Positions 1-12,779 are shown, counted from the first letter of the stretch. The stretch is DNA of 64,000 nt from Physcomitrium patens (GCF_000002425.4 NC_037264.1:11981941-12045940); one strand, 5' to 3'. Notes: a model not told the origin generated them from the sequence alone. A program made the numbers and translations.

Positions 1-1814
1 TATGCTTGTGGAATTGTATGCTGTGATGTCAGAACCATTCATTTAATAAATCAAGAAGGAAGGATTTCACTTCAGTAACAGCATCACAATGAAAAACCTT
101 CAATAAAATGGCAAAGACGTTAAAAATATCCTTACGTTAGTCATAGTTTAAATTTAATTGTAATAAGTAGAATATTTCCAAGAATATTAATTGAAGTTCA
201 TTAGAGATATTTATGAAATGGGAGAATAAGCAAGGTTTGTAAGAAGCCTATAGGAATTCAAAAGATATGTTTATTACCTTGAATACATTTTAAAAACTAG
301 ATGTTTTTGATTTTTGATTTTTTTTTTAATACATTTTTTAATACGTAATATTTTATTCTTTTCATTTATTTTTTAATTTCTTCCTTTCTATCTTTTTTTG
401 ATGTAAATCATGTATTTACAACCTATACTAATATAAACGTGTAAAGAATGCTTCAATTCTCATGTTTTATTTTTATAATAATAATTCATGTATTTTGTTT
501 GTTTGTTTTTGTTTTTTTGATTTTTATTATTCTTATTGTTTTAAATCAATGTTATTGTTTTATTTAATTATTTTTATTCTTTATGTATTAATATAATTCC
601 ACATAAATTAAAAAATAAAATTTAAACTAAATGTTTTTAATTTCTATACTTTATATTAAGATGTTTAATTTCTTCTTACTTAAAGATGAATATTTAATTG
701 CAGAAGATTGTAAAGCTTTTTTTTTACAATAATAATATCTCTTATTTACTTATAATTATATCAAATATATATTTTATGTCAAACGTTTTTCAAAAAATTA
801 TTTTATTCTATATTACATATTGTTCAAATTTGATTTTAACCTATTAAACAAAGATTTTTAATTTTAATTTTAATTTTTTTTTATTTGCTTGTCAAAATAG
901 TCTTGTTCAAGTTTGCTAGTTATCCTTTTCATACATAAAATATTATCAATTAACTTTCTCTAAGTTTTTTTATATTATTTTAAATTATTTATATAAACTT
1001 TTTGATTAATCTTTATTCACAAATTAACTATTATACCAAATATAATTACATTCAATAAATATCCAACTAGATATCAACCTAAAATATTAACAATCAAGTA
1101 ATTGTTCCTTTGAATCATCTATTAAAAACCCACGTTTTGACATTAACTTCACAAAAAGTGTGCTTTTTAACGCACTATTTCTAAAAATAACCATTTTAAT
1201 TATTAAACTATTAATTTGCTCTTACTTAATATGACGAAAATTTTAATCTTCAATTTGTACATTGCTACTATATTAAAGACTAGCAGAAACCCATGTCCTT
1301 GGGCACAAAAAAGTTGTAAATTTCTTTGGGAGCTGTCTCTTCCAAAAACCTTGAAAAGCACTTTCCCCTCTTCATTACCAATGAAGACTTCTTTGTCTCT
1401 TTGTCTTAAACCTAATCTGTTTTCATATAATAGATATCTACAGTGGAGTGGAGCTCATAAATTGAAGGTGGATTCTATTTTAACGTTTTTAGTGAGGCGA
1501 TGTCGCTGAGAGTATTGCAATGACAAAATCTGCAGCAACACTATTTACAATAGGGTGTGAAACATACAACTTATGCTACCATGCTAACCAAAACTGTGGG
1601 AAATGGGCTTCATAATTAATACTAACGCCATTATTCTCCGTGAGAATTTCAGAAGTCATTGAGGGTGCCATTAAGGAATGAAACTCTCACAACCAAGATT
1701 GTCATACATCTCAACTAATACTGATATGTTCGAGATAAGTATCACGGAGGAACTTACATCGTGACTTGAAACAGACCATTTTCCAGATGACGAAGCCGAG
1801 ATACCGAAATTCAG
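1..1814. other. AT-rich intergenic DNA left of ureD
   Basis: Very AT-rich, low-complexity DNA with T-runs and no recognisable gene. The stretch 1290-1440 is less AT-rich. Read on the minus strand it gives a short open stretch ending in a stop (residues include ETAPKEIYNFF and VPKDMGFC), but I recognise no family and see no supporting splice structure. Bases 1510-1814 probably include the 3' untranslated region of the minus-strand ureD gene. Confidence 0.5.
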
Positions 1815-3161
1815 TCATCTGCCAGCATATGGACATGCTCCAATTAGAGAGTCAATATGAGCCAACTGCTCTTTGAAAAAGTCATACATGAGTGCTGTGG
1901 TGCTGGCAACTGCCCGAACCACTAAACCTTCATTTGCAGGCCCAATGCTACTACATGAAACGAATAATAAAGGATCTGAGGTGCTTGGGGACTCCGCGGA
2001 GAGACTGGAATCTCGTAAACGGGCCGTTAGATCACAGGATTTTCTTCTTGTGAATGCCTTTTGTGTGAGTTCTTGCACCTTCTTTTGAACTTTGACACGG
2101 AATGCCGCCAGTTTTGGTCCATAAATCACCATGTTGGCTACTACATGAAACCCTCGCATGCGCTCTGCAACGGAGGTCCCTACACCTTGCTCCAGACACA
2201 GGCAATCGAGAAAAAGAGGTGTGGATTTGCTACAATCAGCCTTCACATCCTCTAAATAGATGTGATTAATGCTTTTGTACAATTCGAATTCCCAGCTTTC
2301 GCCATTGTCAACTCGGCCACTTGTCATCCAATCTATGAGGACTAAATTAGCATCTGCTGCAAGATAGAACTCCTGTACCTATGAAACATCCGTGTATGTG
2401 GGTTAAGTTTTTCCTCGTTACTATGTAATAAACCTGCTGATTGACTAGATTACAAGGCACAGTAAAATAGCGCAACGAAAACACGGAACGAAATGGAATA
2501 ATAGGTTTCATAGTAGCGATGCAGAATATGAGTGAACTGAAATGCCAAATAGCTGACATAAAATTTTAAGTTCTACCCATCTACTTCGAAGGTTATCAAT
2601 GGGAGACGAATCCATCATCTCGACTTCTGTGTCAATGCAACATCGGACAATATTATAATCGCTTCATACTGCAAGTAAGGGGGTGGTTAAGCTCAAGATT
2701 ATACCAGAACAGCTGTGGTGACGTTTTACCTGCGTATACTTGGAGTTCTTGAAACATGTGATCGGATCTGGCAATACAGCAAAAAATCCCTCTCGGCCAA
2801 CGTAAGCTTGAAGGATCTGCTCACAGAATTTTCCCTCGACAGACTTGTAAATTTTTGTCGACGATTGCGTGGTAATGACGGCAGTGCAAGAAGGTCCAAC
2901 CTCCACCCTCTGAGAGATCGAATCGTTCGACACAATGCCCCCGCCATAAGAGATGGCATAAATCCACACTGCATCAATACCACTCGGGACAATCTTATTC
3001 GGTAACAGAAATTTGAGGGGATACTTTGCAAATGTCCGTGTTACCGCGGATTTCCCTGCAACATTGTCCACCTTGATGACACCAGTAAGAGCCCTGTCTT
3101 TGAAGCTGGGACCTAACAGCTTCTCCCACCCGGATCGCCTGCCCGAATCCATGAATGCCAT
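1815..3161 (-). CDS. URED: Urease accessory protein UreD (nickel metallochaperone partner)
   Basis: UreD works with UreF and UreG to load nickel and carbonate into the urease active site in the cytosol. Two exons: 3161..2730 and 2378..1815, joined in phase 0 (CAG|GTAAAA donor, ATAG acceptor), giving about 331 residues, a usual length for plant UreD. Exon 1 carries the family hallmarks ISYGGGIVSNDSIS, then TTQSSTKIYKSVEGK, then the LPDPITCFKNSKYTQ segment. Exon 2 opens with VQEFYLAADANLVLIDWMTS, followed by GRVDNGESWEFELYKS and SVAERMRGFHVVANMVIYG. The ATG at 3161 is chosen because a stop lies just upstream in the same frame; MDSGRR eight bases further in is an alternative. The C terminus ends DSLIGACPYAGR. 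I see no breaks. Identification is by family recognition; function is known for the family. Confidence 0.9.
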
Positions 3162-4054
3162 AGCTTTCACTCACATCAACGATCAAACAGAGGAAGCTCA
3201 TGTCAAGACGCCATACGTCTCCTCAGAAGACCATCAAATAACGAACTCCTGCTTTATAATCCAATTAAAATTTATAACTAGAATCAATAAAAACATATAC
3301 ACACACACACACACATTCATGCATATGTTCCTGAAAAATAAAACAAACTCAAATTAAAAGAGAATCAACAAGCAGCAAGAGATCCTTGCACCGTTCAACG
3401 CGGAAACTACGCAAATCTCAACCTAACCCTTCAGGATGGAAAAGGGTCACACATATAGCTCAGAATGCACGAAAAATTAAACTCCAGGACAACAATCAAC
3501 ACCCAAGAGCAAAAATCTGCGGAGCTAAAGCTGATGCACTCACTAGTCGCATCTACTATGACCCAAAAAAACGGTTGACAAGGCAAAGAGAATGAGCGCA
3601 ACAACAACAACAACAACAAGGGATCTCCTGCTCTCCTGCAAACAAGCAAGCAAGCAACGATGAATCTCACCGCCAAACTCAACTGGCCACAGTCCTGCGA
3701 AGAAGGCGAGAGAAATACCCGCCACGTCGGATGACAACTCAGCAGAATGAGTCCACGTGGAAACGCCCTGCTGGACTGTCTTCTAATTCACGTGGAACCA
3801 ACCCTGTTTACACTGACTTGGGTTCCGAATTCCCATGCCTCGGGTGCTTAGCTTGCTTGCCTGCTTCTCATTGCAGACAATTCTTGTGTGGAATTTGAAC
3901 TTCCTTTCACTGAGTTTTTCTGAATCGTTATAGCTTTCTATGTAAAGCGTTTTTATTTATTTATTTATTGTATTTGTGTGCTGATTTGGAGTTTTTTTCT
4001 TTTTCTTTTTCATTTTTCAAATATTGATGTGGATGATGTGGATGGTGACAAGTA

Positions 4055-4086
<32 letters not shown>

Positions 4087-6014
4087 TCTTTCTACAGATG
4101 TTTTTCTTATGGTTATTGTATCATTATTTTATTCAAATACATCAATTGAATATACATATATGTATATATAATAATAATAATAATAATAGAACCCGTGCTG
4201 TTGTCACAAAATTAACTTGAAGACTATGCAAATATAGATGTATGATCCAGTTATTTTTGATTATTTAAAAATTATAAATTGAAACTTTCTTCATGATAAT
4301 GCTCTTTATAATAGCTTTTATTAAAAACAATTGAAGAGTTTTGCATTCATAAGTTTTGAATAAAGTTTGCTTAAAAATTGTTTTAAAGTAGTTTGATCTC
4401 ACTTTTTTGGAAATATTTCATTATTATTACATACATGAATGTCTCAAAATTGTACATGGTAGTTTTGTTGACAAATTCACTTGTGCACAGTGTGCTACTT
4501 AGCAATTGTATTGTTGTTTGAAACCACAAATATGAAGGGAATGAACTCAGAGTTGTGTTAGATAAAAATAAAATAAAATAAAATAAAATTACATCACAAT
4601 AACTATGTCAAGTGATATAACATTTGAACCTTTTTCTTACCTTTTTAGTTGTGATTTTTTCAGCAAATGTTTTGATGGTGGCACAGAATACATTTCAATA
4701 AAAACTTTCTATATCTGGGTAATTTTAATTCGTGTAGCATAGTATACTACGCTAATAGCAATATAGAGTTGGCTTGATGTAACAGTTTATTTATTTATTT
4801 ATTTATTTATTACTGTTGCATTATTTTTAGAAAACATGGAGGCTTTTTTTTGTAATAAAATGAAAAAATAATCGATTTTTAGCTACAAAGTTTGTGTGTA
4901 AAAGTGATCTTCAAGCCACATTAAAAGTACCATTCTAAACCAAATAGTTATTGCATATATGTTTTGGATGAATTCCTTTATTGTGAGGATTTCTTAAATA
5001 CCTTAGACTTTATTATATGTAAAATTATATAAAATATAATTATTTATCAAAGATAAAATTTAGAAATTTTCAAATAACAATGCTAATGTGGCATAGTATC
5101 CACATTTTTGTAAATATTTAGTAAGTAATATATAATATGTTTCAAAAAGGATTAACTTATAAATTTAAAATAGAATTAGGACTTCATCTTTGCAAGTAAA
5201 ATAAGAAAAAAAATATTAATATATATATATTATTAATATATAAATATAAGAAATATATATATATATATATATATATTTAAAAAAATTGTGAAAATATCAA
5301 CCTTCTTGTGAATCATCACATATAATCCCAAGTTTTTCATGAAAATCCAGTTAAGCATAATAGAATGCATGAGCCATAATGTGCCTAGTTCTTCTAATAC
5401 CATCATCATTTCTTAATACCCAAACATACTTCACTTCTTTCGTCATCAGATGAATAAAATGAACTCCCACAGTTGAGTGGCCTTGTGCAAGTGGACAAAA
5501 ACAATTCAATGAACTTGCAAACGAAAGCTCTTGTTCAACTCTTCCGGTTTTGAACAACCAGTGAAGAAAAAGGAAAAAAAGAAAAGAAAAGTGGGTGGTG
5601 ACCACACAATGTTGCTCTTCAACAAATATTCAATAATGTTTTCTAACACCCTTTTCATATTACCATAAATTTTGAGTATGAGTAAGAATGCTAAATTTTG
5701 AGCGAAAAGCAAAGTGACCTTTTTTTTATAAAAAGTATACGTATATTTATTTATTTTTTAAACCCCACCCTAGACCACTTACTGCCATGACCGTGTTGGA
5801 TATAAGTCATGAACTGCTTCTGAAATACTTCCTGTGCTGAATATCATGTCATCAATTTTGTGAAGATTACTAAAAATTTGCTTCATTAATTACAGCTGAA
5901 CCTGCATACAGACTAGACCTCAAGTCTAAATTGATTCCACCAGTACACAGATAATGCATTTCAAGCCGTAATTGAATTGACTCAAAGGAAGGCTAGACGA
6001 TGTAAATGATGCAT
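3162..6014. other. ureD upstream region and AT-rich intergenic DNA
   Basis: The first 700 bases are the ureD promoter side, with (AC)n at about 3299-3315 and palindromic G-boxes near 3754 and 3789. From about 3940 the sequence is AT-rich with simple repeats: (AT)n at 4055-4083, (TAA)n near 4169-4189, (AAAAT)n near 4562-4589, (TTTA)n near 4785-4811 and (AT)n near 5218-5275. No gene is supported. Confidence 0.6.
3721..3794. promoter_or_regulatory. ACGT-core box cluster upstream of ureD
   Basis: Two perfect palindromic G-boxes (CACGTG) lie at 3754-3759 and 3789-3794, 35 bp apart, with a GCCACGTCGG element at 3721-3730. They sit about 560-635 bp upstream of the ureD start. G-boxes bind bZIP and bHLH factors in plants; the link to ureD is inferred from position only. 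Confidence 0.4.
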
Positions 6015-7882
6015 CTAATGCGTTGAATTTAGCGGAGCAAAGATTTCATCAACAAATCGTTGTAAGTTTGATGCGGACGAACCACCAGGTGCTACAGCCT
6101 TCGCAGATAGAGTTTTCCACTGGTGAGCTTGAACTCGCACCATGTTGCCCTTCTCGCTCACAAAAAGCTCCTTCACTACTTTAGCAATCTCCTCTGCTTC
6201 CACAATACCATTCGGGCCCATCGTAAACTCAAGTGCAACCTTTGCCTCATCCACAACAAATCTGCTGAAGCAAAACAAACACCAACAATATGAAGTTACA
6301 AAGCTAATTAAGTCCTGCACATAAGTAAGATTCGGGGAACTGAATTGATAAAACACGTAGGATAACTACATCTGTTCACAATGGGCAATGTTTTACCTTT
6401 TATTCATTCGCTGTTCTCCATGAAGAGGCCATGCCAGTAAAGGCACACCCCTGCACAAACTTTCCAGAATAGAATTCCACCCACAATGAGTAAGGAATCC
6501 TCCCACTGCTGGATGTGACAGTACACCAAGCTGATGTATCCAGCCAGGCACAATAACTCCTTGACCCTTGATTCTCTCCTCGTAGTCTTCAGGTAGGTAC
6601 TGTAATGGCTTCAGCGTGGAATCAATCGGTTTAGAACCATCGACTGCCGCCGGAGGCCTGCATACATACAAAAACGTCTGCCCACTTTCGAGAAGCCCAT
6701 TCGCCAAGGCTGTGACCTGGTTAGCGCGCAAACTTGAAAAACTACCGAATGATATCACGAGTACAGAATGCTCAGGTTGTAAGTCAAGCCACTTTAGATA
6801 CTCGGCTGTATCTTCCTGGTTGGATTCTGAGACCTTCGAATTGTCTTCGAAGTACACTGCTGGAAGGAGAGGACCAATCGTCAAAACACTGCGCTTTCCC
6901 TGCACAGCATCAATCAGCATGTGTATCAGAGAGGGTTTTCACTTCAATCAATGAACAATCTGATCAGATTATCTCTGAGATCGACTGGATTACCAAACGT
7001 GAAGTTTCACCATATATTCGCTCACGGATGCATTCGAGCGTTCTGTGTTCCAGATCCTCGAAAGTATTGACGAGGACACCACGGGCGTCGGGTAGACGAT
7101 CGCAATGTCGAAGGAAGAAAGCGTATGCCTCAGGAATGGACTTGTGATCCAGCATCATGGAAGGCATCTCTGCTGCCTTCAGTGACGCTACTCCAGGGAT
7201 GTCAGAAAAAGGTTCGAACCCAACTGGCAAACGCCCCAGCTTTAGTAATGTGGGCACATAGGACATTAGCGCCAACAAGGAGGAGGGAGATGTGAAGAGC
7301 AAGTACTTAGGGATTTTGAATTTATCAGCAACATCCTGCACGGTGCAAGAACGGTGGCAGGTATCAGAAGACGAGTGGAAAGCAAGCATAAGTTCACATG
7401 TTCACGGATCTGTGACAGACAATTGTGACACGAGGTCTGTTACTATGTCTGCAAATTCAACTGCACAGATCCGACGTTACAATCCTAATGCTCACCTGCG
7501 TCCAACCGAAAAACACATCACATATAAGAGCGGCAGGTCTCGGAAGGCCGGGAGTATAGACAAGTTTCTCTAAAAGATCCTCGAGATCTTGGGTGATCCG
7601 CTCCGAGGCAGCCATCATGGGTAGCGGTTTTGCAATATCGTCTCCCGGTAGAACAGGACCGCCGATTTTCACTACCTTCATTTGTTCAAGACCCCCAATG
7701 CTTTGGAAATCCTGTGGCTGAACGTGTTCGTAGGAATTGACAAACGTGATGGTGACTCCAAGGGCAGTCAGTTTAGCTGCAAAATGGAGAAACGGTGTGC
7801 TGTGCCCTTTCGATGGGAATGGCATAACCACCACGTGTGGCTGGGAAGCCATTTCCACTGAGGGCTCCGCCCCAATAGTCAT
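6015..7882 (-). CDS. Family-1 UDP-glycosyltransferase (UGT)
   Basis: Transfers a sugar from a UDP-sugar to a small lipophilic acceptor in the cytosol; the acceptor cannot be read from sequence. Four exons: 7882..7496, 7335..6994, 6899..6397 and 6261..6015. All junctions are GT-AG and in phase, giving 492 residues, normal for the family. The N terminus has MPFPSKGHSTP, with the expected catalytic His near residue 27. The C-terminal sugar-donor PSPG box starts at Trp about 363 (PGWIHQLGVLSHPAVGGF, then LTHCGWNSILES) and runs over the last intron to HGEQRMNKRF. The ATG at 7882 is the first in frame after a TTG-led stretch; MASQ, ten codons further in, is an alternative. Its introns are about 95-160 bp. 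No lesions were found. Subfamily not assigned. Confidence 0.9.
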
Positions 7883-9699
7883 CTGATGATGCTTGAACAA
7901 TCTGTATCAAAAATGTGCAGAAGTTCAGTAAAGAAGAACGAAGTAGAAATCGATCAGTCGGGGCTATGACCACAAAAACGCGCATTAAGGGTCATGTATG
8001 CTATGAAGTGAACTGTTGAACACACGAAGTACAAGTATCCGAACAGTCCACACTTCATCAACCGCAGGACCCACTACCCAATCTGAGACACGCTCCACAA
8101 ATGCTCGAGAGCCCTCAGCAAGCATGGCTCCGAAGAGAACACAGTATAGAGAAGAGGAGTCGGAGCTCACAGTGCAAAGACGATGGAGACTAGAACGACT
8201 CGAGGAGGTGGAGTAGGTTGCAGCGATAAGCACACAATGTACCACAACCCGAGAAAGTAAACAACTATCCCTGACCAGCAATAAGAGTACACTGATCCAA
8301 ATCACGGATAGCTCCAAATTTCAGACACTCCATCGCATCAACTCACTGTTAGATTGTCATTCACCTGCCAATTCAAATGAGCACGTCAATCATGTTCCTC
8401 GAATTCCTTTATATGCAATGAACTTCAGCCTGTTAACATTCCTCCACTGTATGACTGTACCATCAACACAAGTTCATGACACCAAAACTGACGTCCACAT
8501 CAAATCAAACATCTACCGTAACTCTCAAGAAAAGAAAATTGAAAGCTCGACGGAAACAAAGACGATTCTTACATGTACGCCATCTACATGGATTGCAAGA
8601 GCGACTGCGCAAATACTCCGATGCACTAGTTACGAACAGAAATAAAAAATAAAAAAAAAATGAGCTGCACAATATTTGAATTCAAGAAAAGCATCGCAGG
8701 CATGGCCGTGTCCAACCCCACCGCGCACCGGTTGAGCCATGCTGTGTCAAAATGATTATACCGCGAGAAGGGTTGTACTCAATCTTATGGATCACAACTG
8801 ATGCTGCATCACAACTCAATGGTCATGTGAAACGAGTTGACGGTCCGCCAACCGAATCCTCGCCCATGATTATTTCAGTGCCGAGCAGAAATCAGTGATC
8901 TGGTGCATTGGGCATGCGAAACACTGGGTGAGATGCGCATGCGAAGAGACTACGAAGAGACTTTTATGCAGCTCCCGGGTGTTGCATTGATTACAAACTT
9001 TGACATCTTGTTATCTGAATTAGTTTACAAGGCATTTCATGATACAACGCGGTAACCTGTTCAGCCCTTGCGTTCAACGCACCGCAGTAAACCCCGTATT
9101 AAGTGATTGCTAAGCGGGTAAACAGACAATAACCGCGAAAGGTGGTATTAGCGACCTCGTCGGGGATATGATCCGAGCTATCAATCCGAGCGAAGATGGC
9201 TCTCTTGAGCGCAACGGCGATGTGCTTTCAGCTCTGCTTGAGCTCCTTCGTCGTCCTCTTGAAAGCTACTTTCAATTACTTGCACTAAATCTTCAATTTG
9301 CGGCGGTGATTTGTCCAACTCATTCAGCATCGCCTTGGGAATTGCGCATGGGTCTTACTATTTTGTAACGATTCCCATTTTCCAGACCTCAACATTGTCG
9401 AATCGCGATTGTAAGCTTCTGTCTTCCGGTGGATTTTGGGAAGGTTTAGGGGTTTCCGATTTGCTGGAGCTTGTTGGAACCGGGGAGTGATTGAGAAAGT
9501 GTGTTGTTGATCACTCCCCAGTTCCAACAAAGTCTAGGAAATTAAGAAAGTGAACAAACAGACAAGTGTACGATTGATTAAACAGTTGGAGTTGCAATGA
9601 AGGCATTTATTTGATCAGCTTCAAGGATTATTGGTGGGGTCTATGCACCTCTAATACAGATGAGCCTAGATGTCATCGCACTCCAATCTTTTCACGTCA
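7883..9699. other. UGT upstream region and GluRS 3' flank; no gene recognised
   Basis: Moderate base composition, with short open stretches on both strands but none with family features. Bases 7883-8350 may hold the UGT 5' leader (an acceptor-like ATACAG lies just upstream of its ATG). Bases 9470-9699 are the 3' flank of the synthetase gene and contain the 20-bp-stem hairpin listed separately. Confidence 0.5.
9471..9530. repeat. Hairpin: 20-bp inverted repeat, 20-nt loop
   Basis: Arms 9471-9490 and 9511-9530 are reverse complements with one C/T difference, which can still pair as G-U on one strand. The hairpin lies about 170 bp beyond the stop codon of the minus-strand glutamyl-tRNA synthetase, so it probably falls in or near that transcript's 3' untranslated region. 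Confidence 0.8.
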
Positions 9700-12188
9700 T
9701 CACTGCTGGCCTGGTGGTTTCTGTTGTCTGCCATCAGGAATAGAAATAAGCACAATTGGTTTAGATGACCGCACAAACGGCACGTCACAGATAAAGTATC
9801 CCTTCCTCTCCAGCTGAATGATTTCTCCACGCTGTAAGTTCCGCATGTTAGAGTCTCCAACTGCAGCAGATTCAATGCGGGTTACAGGATTGAGAACAGA
9901 CACGAAGTCGTCATTCTCCTCGAGCTTTTTCTTGACGATGAGGTGGTCTAAGTCAACGAGAGTCAGGGGAACCAGCTCTGAAGTCTCAGGAAGCCACGTC
10001 AATTTTAGTTTCGTGGTCTTCACTGATCCCTCAACATGCAATTCTCCCTGAAGACGAGTAACAAGACCATATTGGTCGCGTTCAACTATCCTGATGAAAC
10101 AATTACCCCAGTCCATAAGAGTAACTTCCTCTCCCTTAGACACAGCATTGGCATCTGCATGATCAAGCCATATTTTCTTTGTGAAAACGGTGGCCTTCTT
10201 CCCGGCAGGCTCATACTTCTTGTGACGCAGGATTACCCGAGTGAAAGGAGTCTCCGGACCATTGCTTAGATCAAGCAGAACTTTACCCTCGGAAAGAACA
10301 GCTGTGTGCCTAGGACAAACAGGGTCGATAATCTTCTTGTTGATAGTCCACAGCTTGTCCCACTCCATTAGGTTCAGATTCTTTGATGCACCCTATAATG
10401 CACAAAGTGAACACACTTGCTTGAGAACCACTACTGTTAGAATCAAATTCGAGTACCAACGAAGGAGTGTTAATGACACGAGATGTAATAAGTTTTCGCA
10501 AAATCAGCACCTGAGATAAGATAAATTGCTTAAGAGCCTCGATTGTGAGACCCCTACGGATAATGCCTTGAACTGTCGGAAAACGAGGATCGTACCAACC
10601 TTCCACCCGTCCATTGTCCACGAACCACTGTAACTTGCGCTTGCTAAGAAGAGTATATACGAAATTAAGACGGCTGAAATCCCATACATGAACCTTCCTT
10701 AGTTGCATGTCTTCCAGGACTCTGTAATACTGGTCATTCCGATCATGGTACTCACTTGACCGAAGGGCATGAGTAACACCTTCAATGCTGTCCACGAAAG
10801 GACATGCGAAGTCATATGTGGGGTAGACCTTGTACTTAGAACCCACACGGTGATGAGGAGTCGGATTACAGCGGTAGTAAACAGGGTCTCGCAGAGATGC
10901 ATTAGGGTTACTCATGTCCATCTTAGCACGAACACAACACTGAACACCTCTTGTTGAGCCAGCAATCATTTCCTTCCAAAGCTTCAGGTTCTCCTCAACA
11001 GTTTGGTTTCGACACTTCGACTCAATCATAGCTTTCCTCTCTAGCTGCATTTGCTCCCGCTCTGTGTCATCCACATATGCTTTCCCCTCTTTGATCAACT
11101 TTTCACACATCTCCATAAGCTGTGGAAAGTAATCAGAGGTGTACGTTATCACATCGCCCTTCACGCCTAACGTGTCCAGATCTTGCAAGATACTCTCTAC
11201 AAACTCATCCTTCTCTTTCGCCGGATTTGTGTCATCAAACCGAATAATAAGCCGTCCTTTGTACTTTTGAGCGAAAAATTGGTTCAAAAGAGCTGCCTTA
11301 GCGTGCCCGATGTGAAGGTAACCACTTGGCTCGGGCGGAAACCGCGTGCATACTTTGCCCATCTCTGCACCAGGCAAATCCACTTCGAATGAGCCATCCA
11401 CCTTCTCCTTTGCCTCAGCAGAAACCGCTGCAGCAGAACTGGACTTTGAAACCTCTGGAGCGGGCTTTCCAGCGCCACGCGAAGGCAGGACATTCGCAAT
11501 CGCAGGATACTGCACAAGAATGCAATTGTACCATCGTACAAGATTCGGGAATTTGGCAGTCTTTCTGAAACTTTCCCATCTCGGCCCTGCCTTCGCTAGG
11601 TAAGCAACAATGGTAATATCTGCTACAGTGAGATCATTGCCAACGAAGTAGGTGCGGAAGGCGAGGTAGCTGTTCGCATACGCACAAGCTCCCTCGAACT
11701 CAGACCCCACACCAAAGCTGGATGCATAGCTAAGCCACTCATCTACCTGCAAAACAACGAGGGTAAGGGTTTAGAGTTTGGTGCTTGACAAACTTCAGTG
11801 AAGCTATAAACATAAACTTTCAAGAATCCAACAAAAAATACATCAACAGGCGACCTCCAGCCCTTCAGATTTCCAAGACCGACAATACGGTGCTCCAAGC
11901 AAGGCACTGCAGGATCTGTCATACCGAGCTTGAGTGGGACTGAGAACTGCGTCGGCGATGTGCAGTATACCATCGTATCCATGAAGACCCTTCGCCGCTC
12001 TCTAAACCGAACTCGGTGGGCCTTACATTTGAACTGTAGCCAGAAACCTAACTCAACTACGGTACAATACACCACCTGAATCAACAACCTTGCTAACTTA
12101 CCTCAGAGGGGTTGCCAACAAGCGCCTGGCTTTCGCTACTCTTGAAAGTATCGATGATCAAGCTCAGCAACTGCTTCACCTCAGCCAT
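9700..12188 (-). CDS. Glutamyl-tRNA synthetase, eukaryotic cytosolic type
   Basis: Class I aminoacyl-tRNA synthetase charging tRNA-Glu in the cytosol. Three exons: 12188..12102, 11746..10511 and 10392..9700, all phase 0, giving 671 residues. Exon 1 starts MAEVKQLLSL. Residues about 30-120 form a GST-like N-terminal domain (WLSYASSFG, GNDLTVADITIVAYL). The Rossmann catalytic core has PPEPSGYLHIGHAKAALL with HIGH at about 174-177, and the KMSKS counterpart appears as LLSKRKLQ at about 396-402. VEGWYDPRFPTVQGIIRRG and the C-terminal beta-barrel anticodon-binding region (TVFTKKIWLDHADA, VTLMDWGN) follow. The HIGH variant and GST-like extension separate it from bacterial-type organellar GluRS. Glutaminyl-tRNA synthetase is the closest alternative, but the N-terminal domain favours GluRS. 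No breaks seen. Confidence 0.92.
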
Positions 12189-12407
12189 CGCTCCTATGTC
12201 TCGCTGCACTCACACGCCTTCAAAAAGTTCTGGAGCTTCACATGTAGCCAGGTGATCTTGTGAACCCTAGGACTTGGGAAGCAAGGCAGAAGGAGAATCA
12301 TCATCCATCCATCAACTTTCAATCTATTATATTTATATTTCCAATGAAGTTTGGGTGATAGTATAAGCGTCAAATATGTGCTGCGGATCGGATATATGCT
12401 TGTACAT

Positions 12408-12509
12408 ATTCAACTAAACTTGTCGGATCGGATTTATGCTTGTACAAGTTGTTGGAAACACTCTAAACTCCGAACAAGCACTAATCCGATCCGACAAGTT
12501 TAGTTGAAT
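12408..12509. repeat. Long hairpin (27-bp perfect, about 36-bp total stem) with a partial tandem copy
   Basis: Arm 12408-12434 is the exact reverse complement of 12483-12509. Pairing continues inward to about 12443 and 12474 with one or two mismatches, leaving a loop of about 30 nt. The segment 12384-12406 is nearly identical to 12424-12446, a direct repeat at exactly 40 bp. The foldback could be a MITE-like remnant or a small-RNA precursor; the sequence alone does not decide. Confidence 0.85.
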
Positions 12510-12689
12510 GTAATGTGGGTTCAAAAAGAGCATATGTTCCTTCATGCTCCAAAAAGTCTTGAACCTCCCCTCCTCATCTACAAAGAACGGAGGAAGATGA
12601 ATCCAGGACGGAGTGCTAACGACATCTCTTAGCTTTACATTAGACCATGTGTAACACTCCAAGGCCTCTTCATTCCCCTTGACCTTCAT
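12414..12689 (-). CDS. Unrecognised open reading frame overlapping the hairpin
   Basis: A 91-codon ATG-led frame with plausible composition over its first 60 codons (for example NEEALECYTWSNVKLRDVV and PPFFVDEEGRFKTFW). Its last 30 codons run into the inverted repeat. I recognise no family and see no splice context, so it may be a gene fragment or chance. Confidence 0.2.
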   Translation of the reverse strand: MKVKGNEEALECYTWSNVKLRDVVSTPSWIHLPPFFVDEEGRFKTFWSMKEHMLFLNPHYIQLNLSDRISACSEFRVFPTTCTSINPIRQV

Positions 12690-12779
12690 GTATCCAGGAA
12701 ATACAATCGAAATTTAGTCGGAATTTGTGAATTGGGAGACTGCCGCGACTGAGCGGTTGTCGCAACACACAGCTTAGAT

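Larger units (their letters stand above)
12189..12779. promoter_or_regulatory. Shared intergenic region between head-to-head genes
   Basis: A 591-bp gap between the GluRS start (minus strand) and the start of the plus-strand candidate gene at 12780. It could act as a bidirectional promoter. It also contains a long hairpin (12408-12509) and an unrecognised minus-strand open frame (12414-12689). The promoter role is inferred from layout. Confidence 0.35.

Noticed and set aside
7985-8317. 110-codon minus-strand open frame upstream of the UGT
   Set aside because: Ser/Val-rich, low-information sequence with no homologous features; likely chance in the promoter region.
9168-9368. Short plus-strand open frame in the GluRS 3' flank
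   Set aside because: Not recognised, no splice partners, and no extension on either side; too short to support alone.
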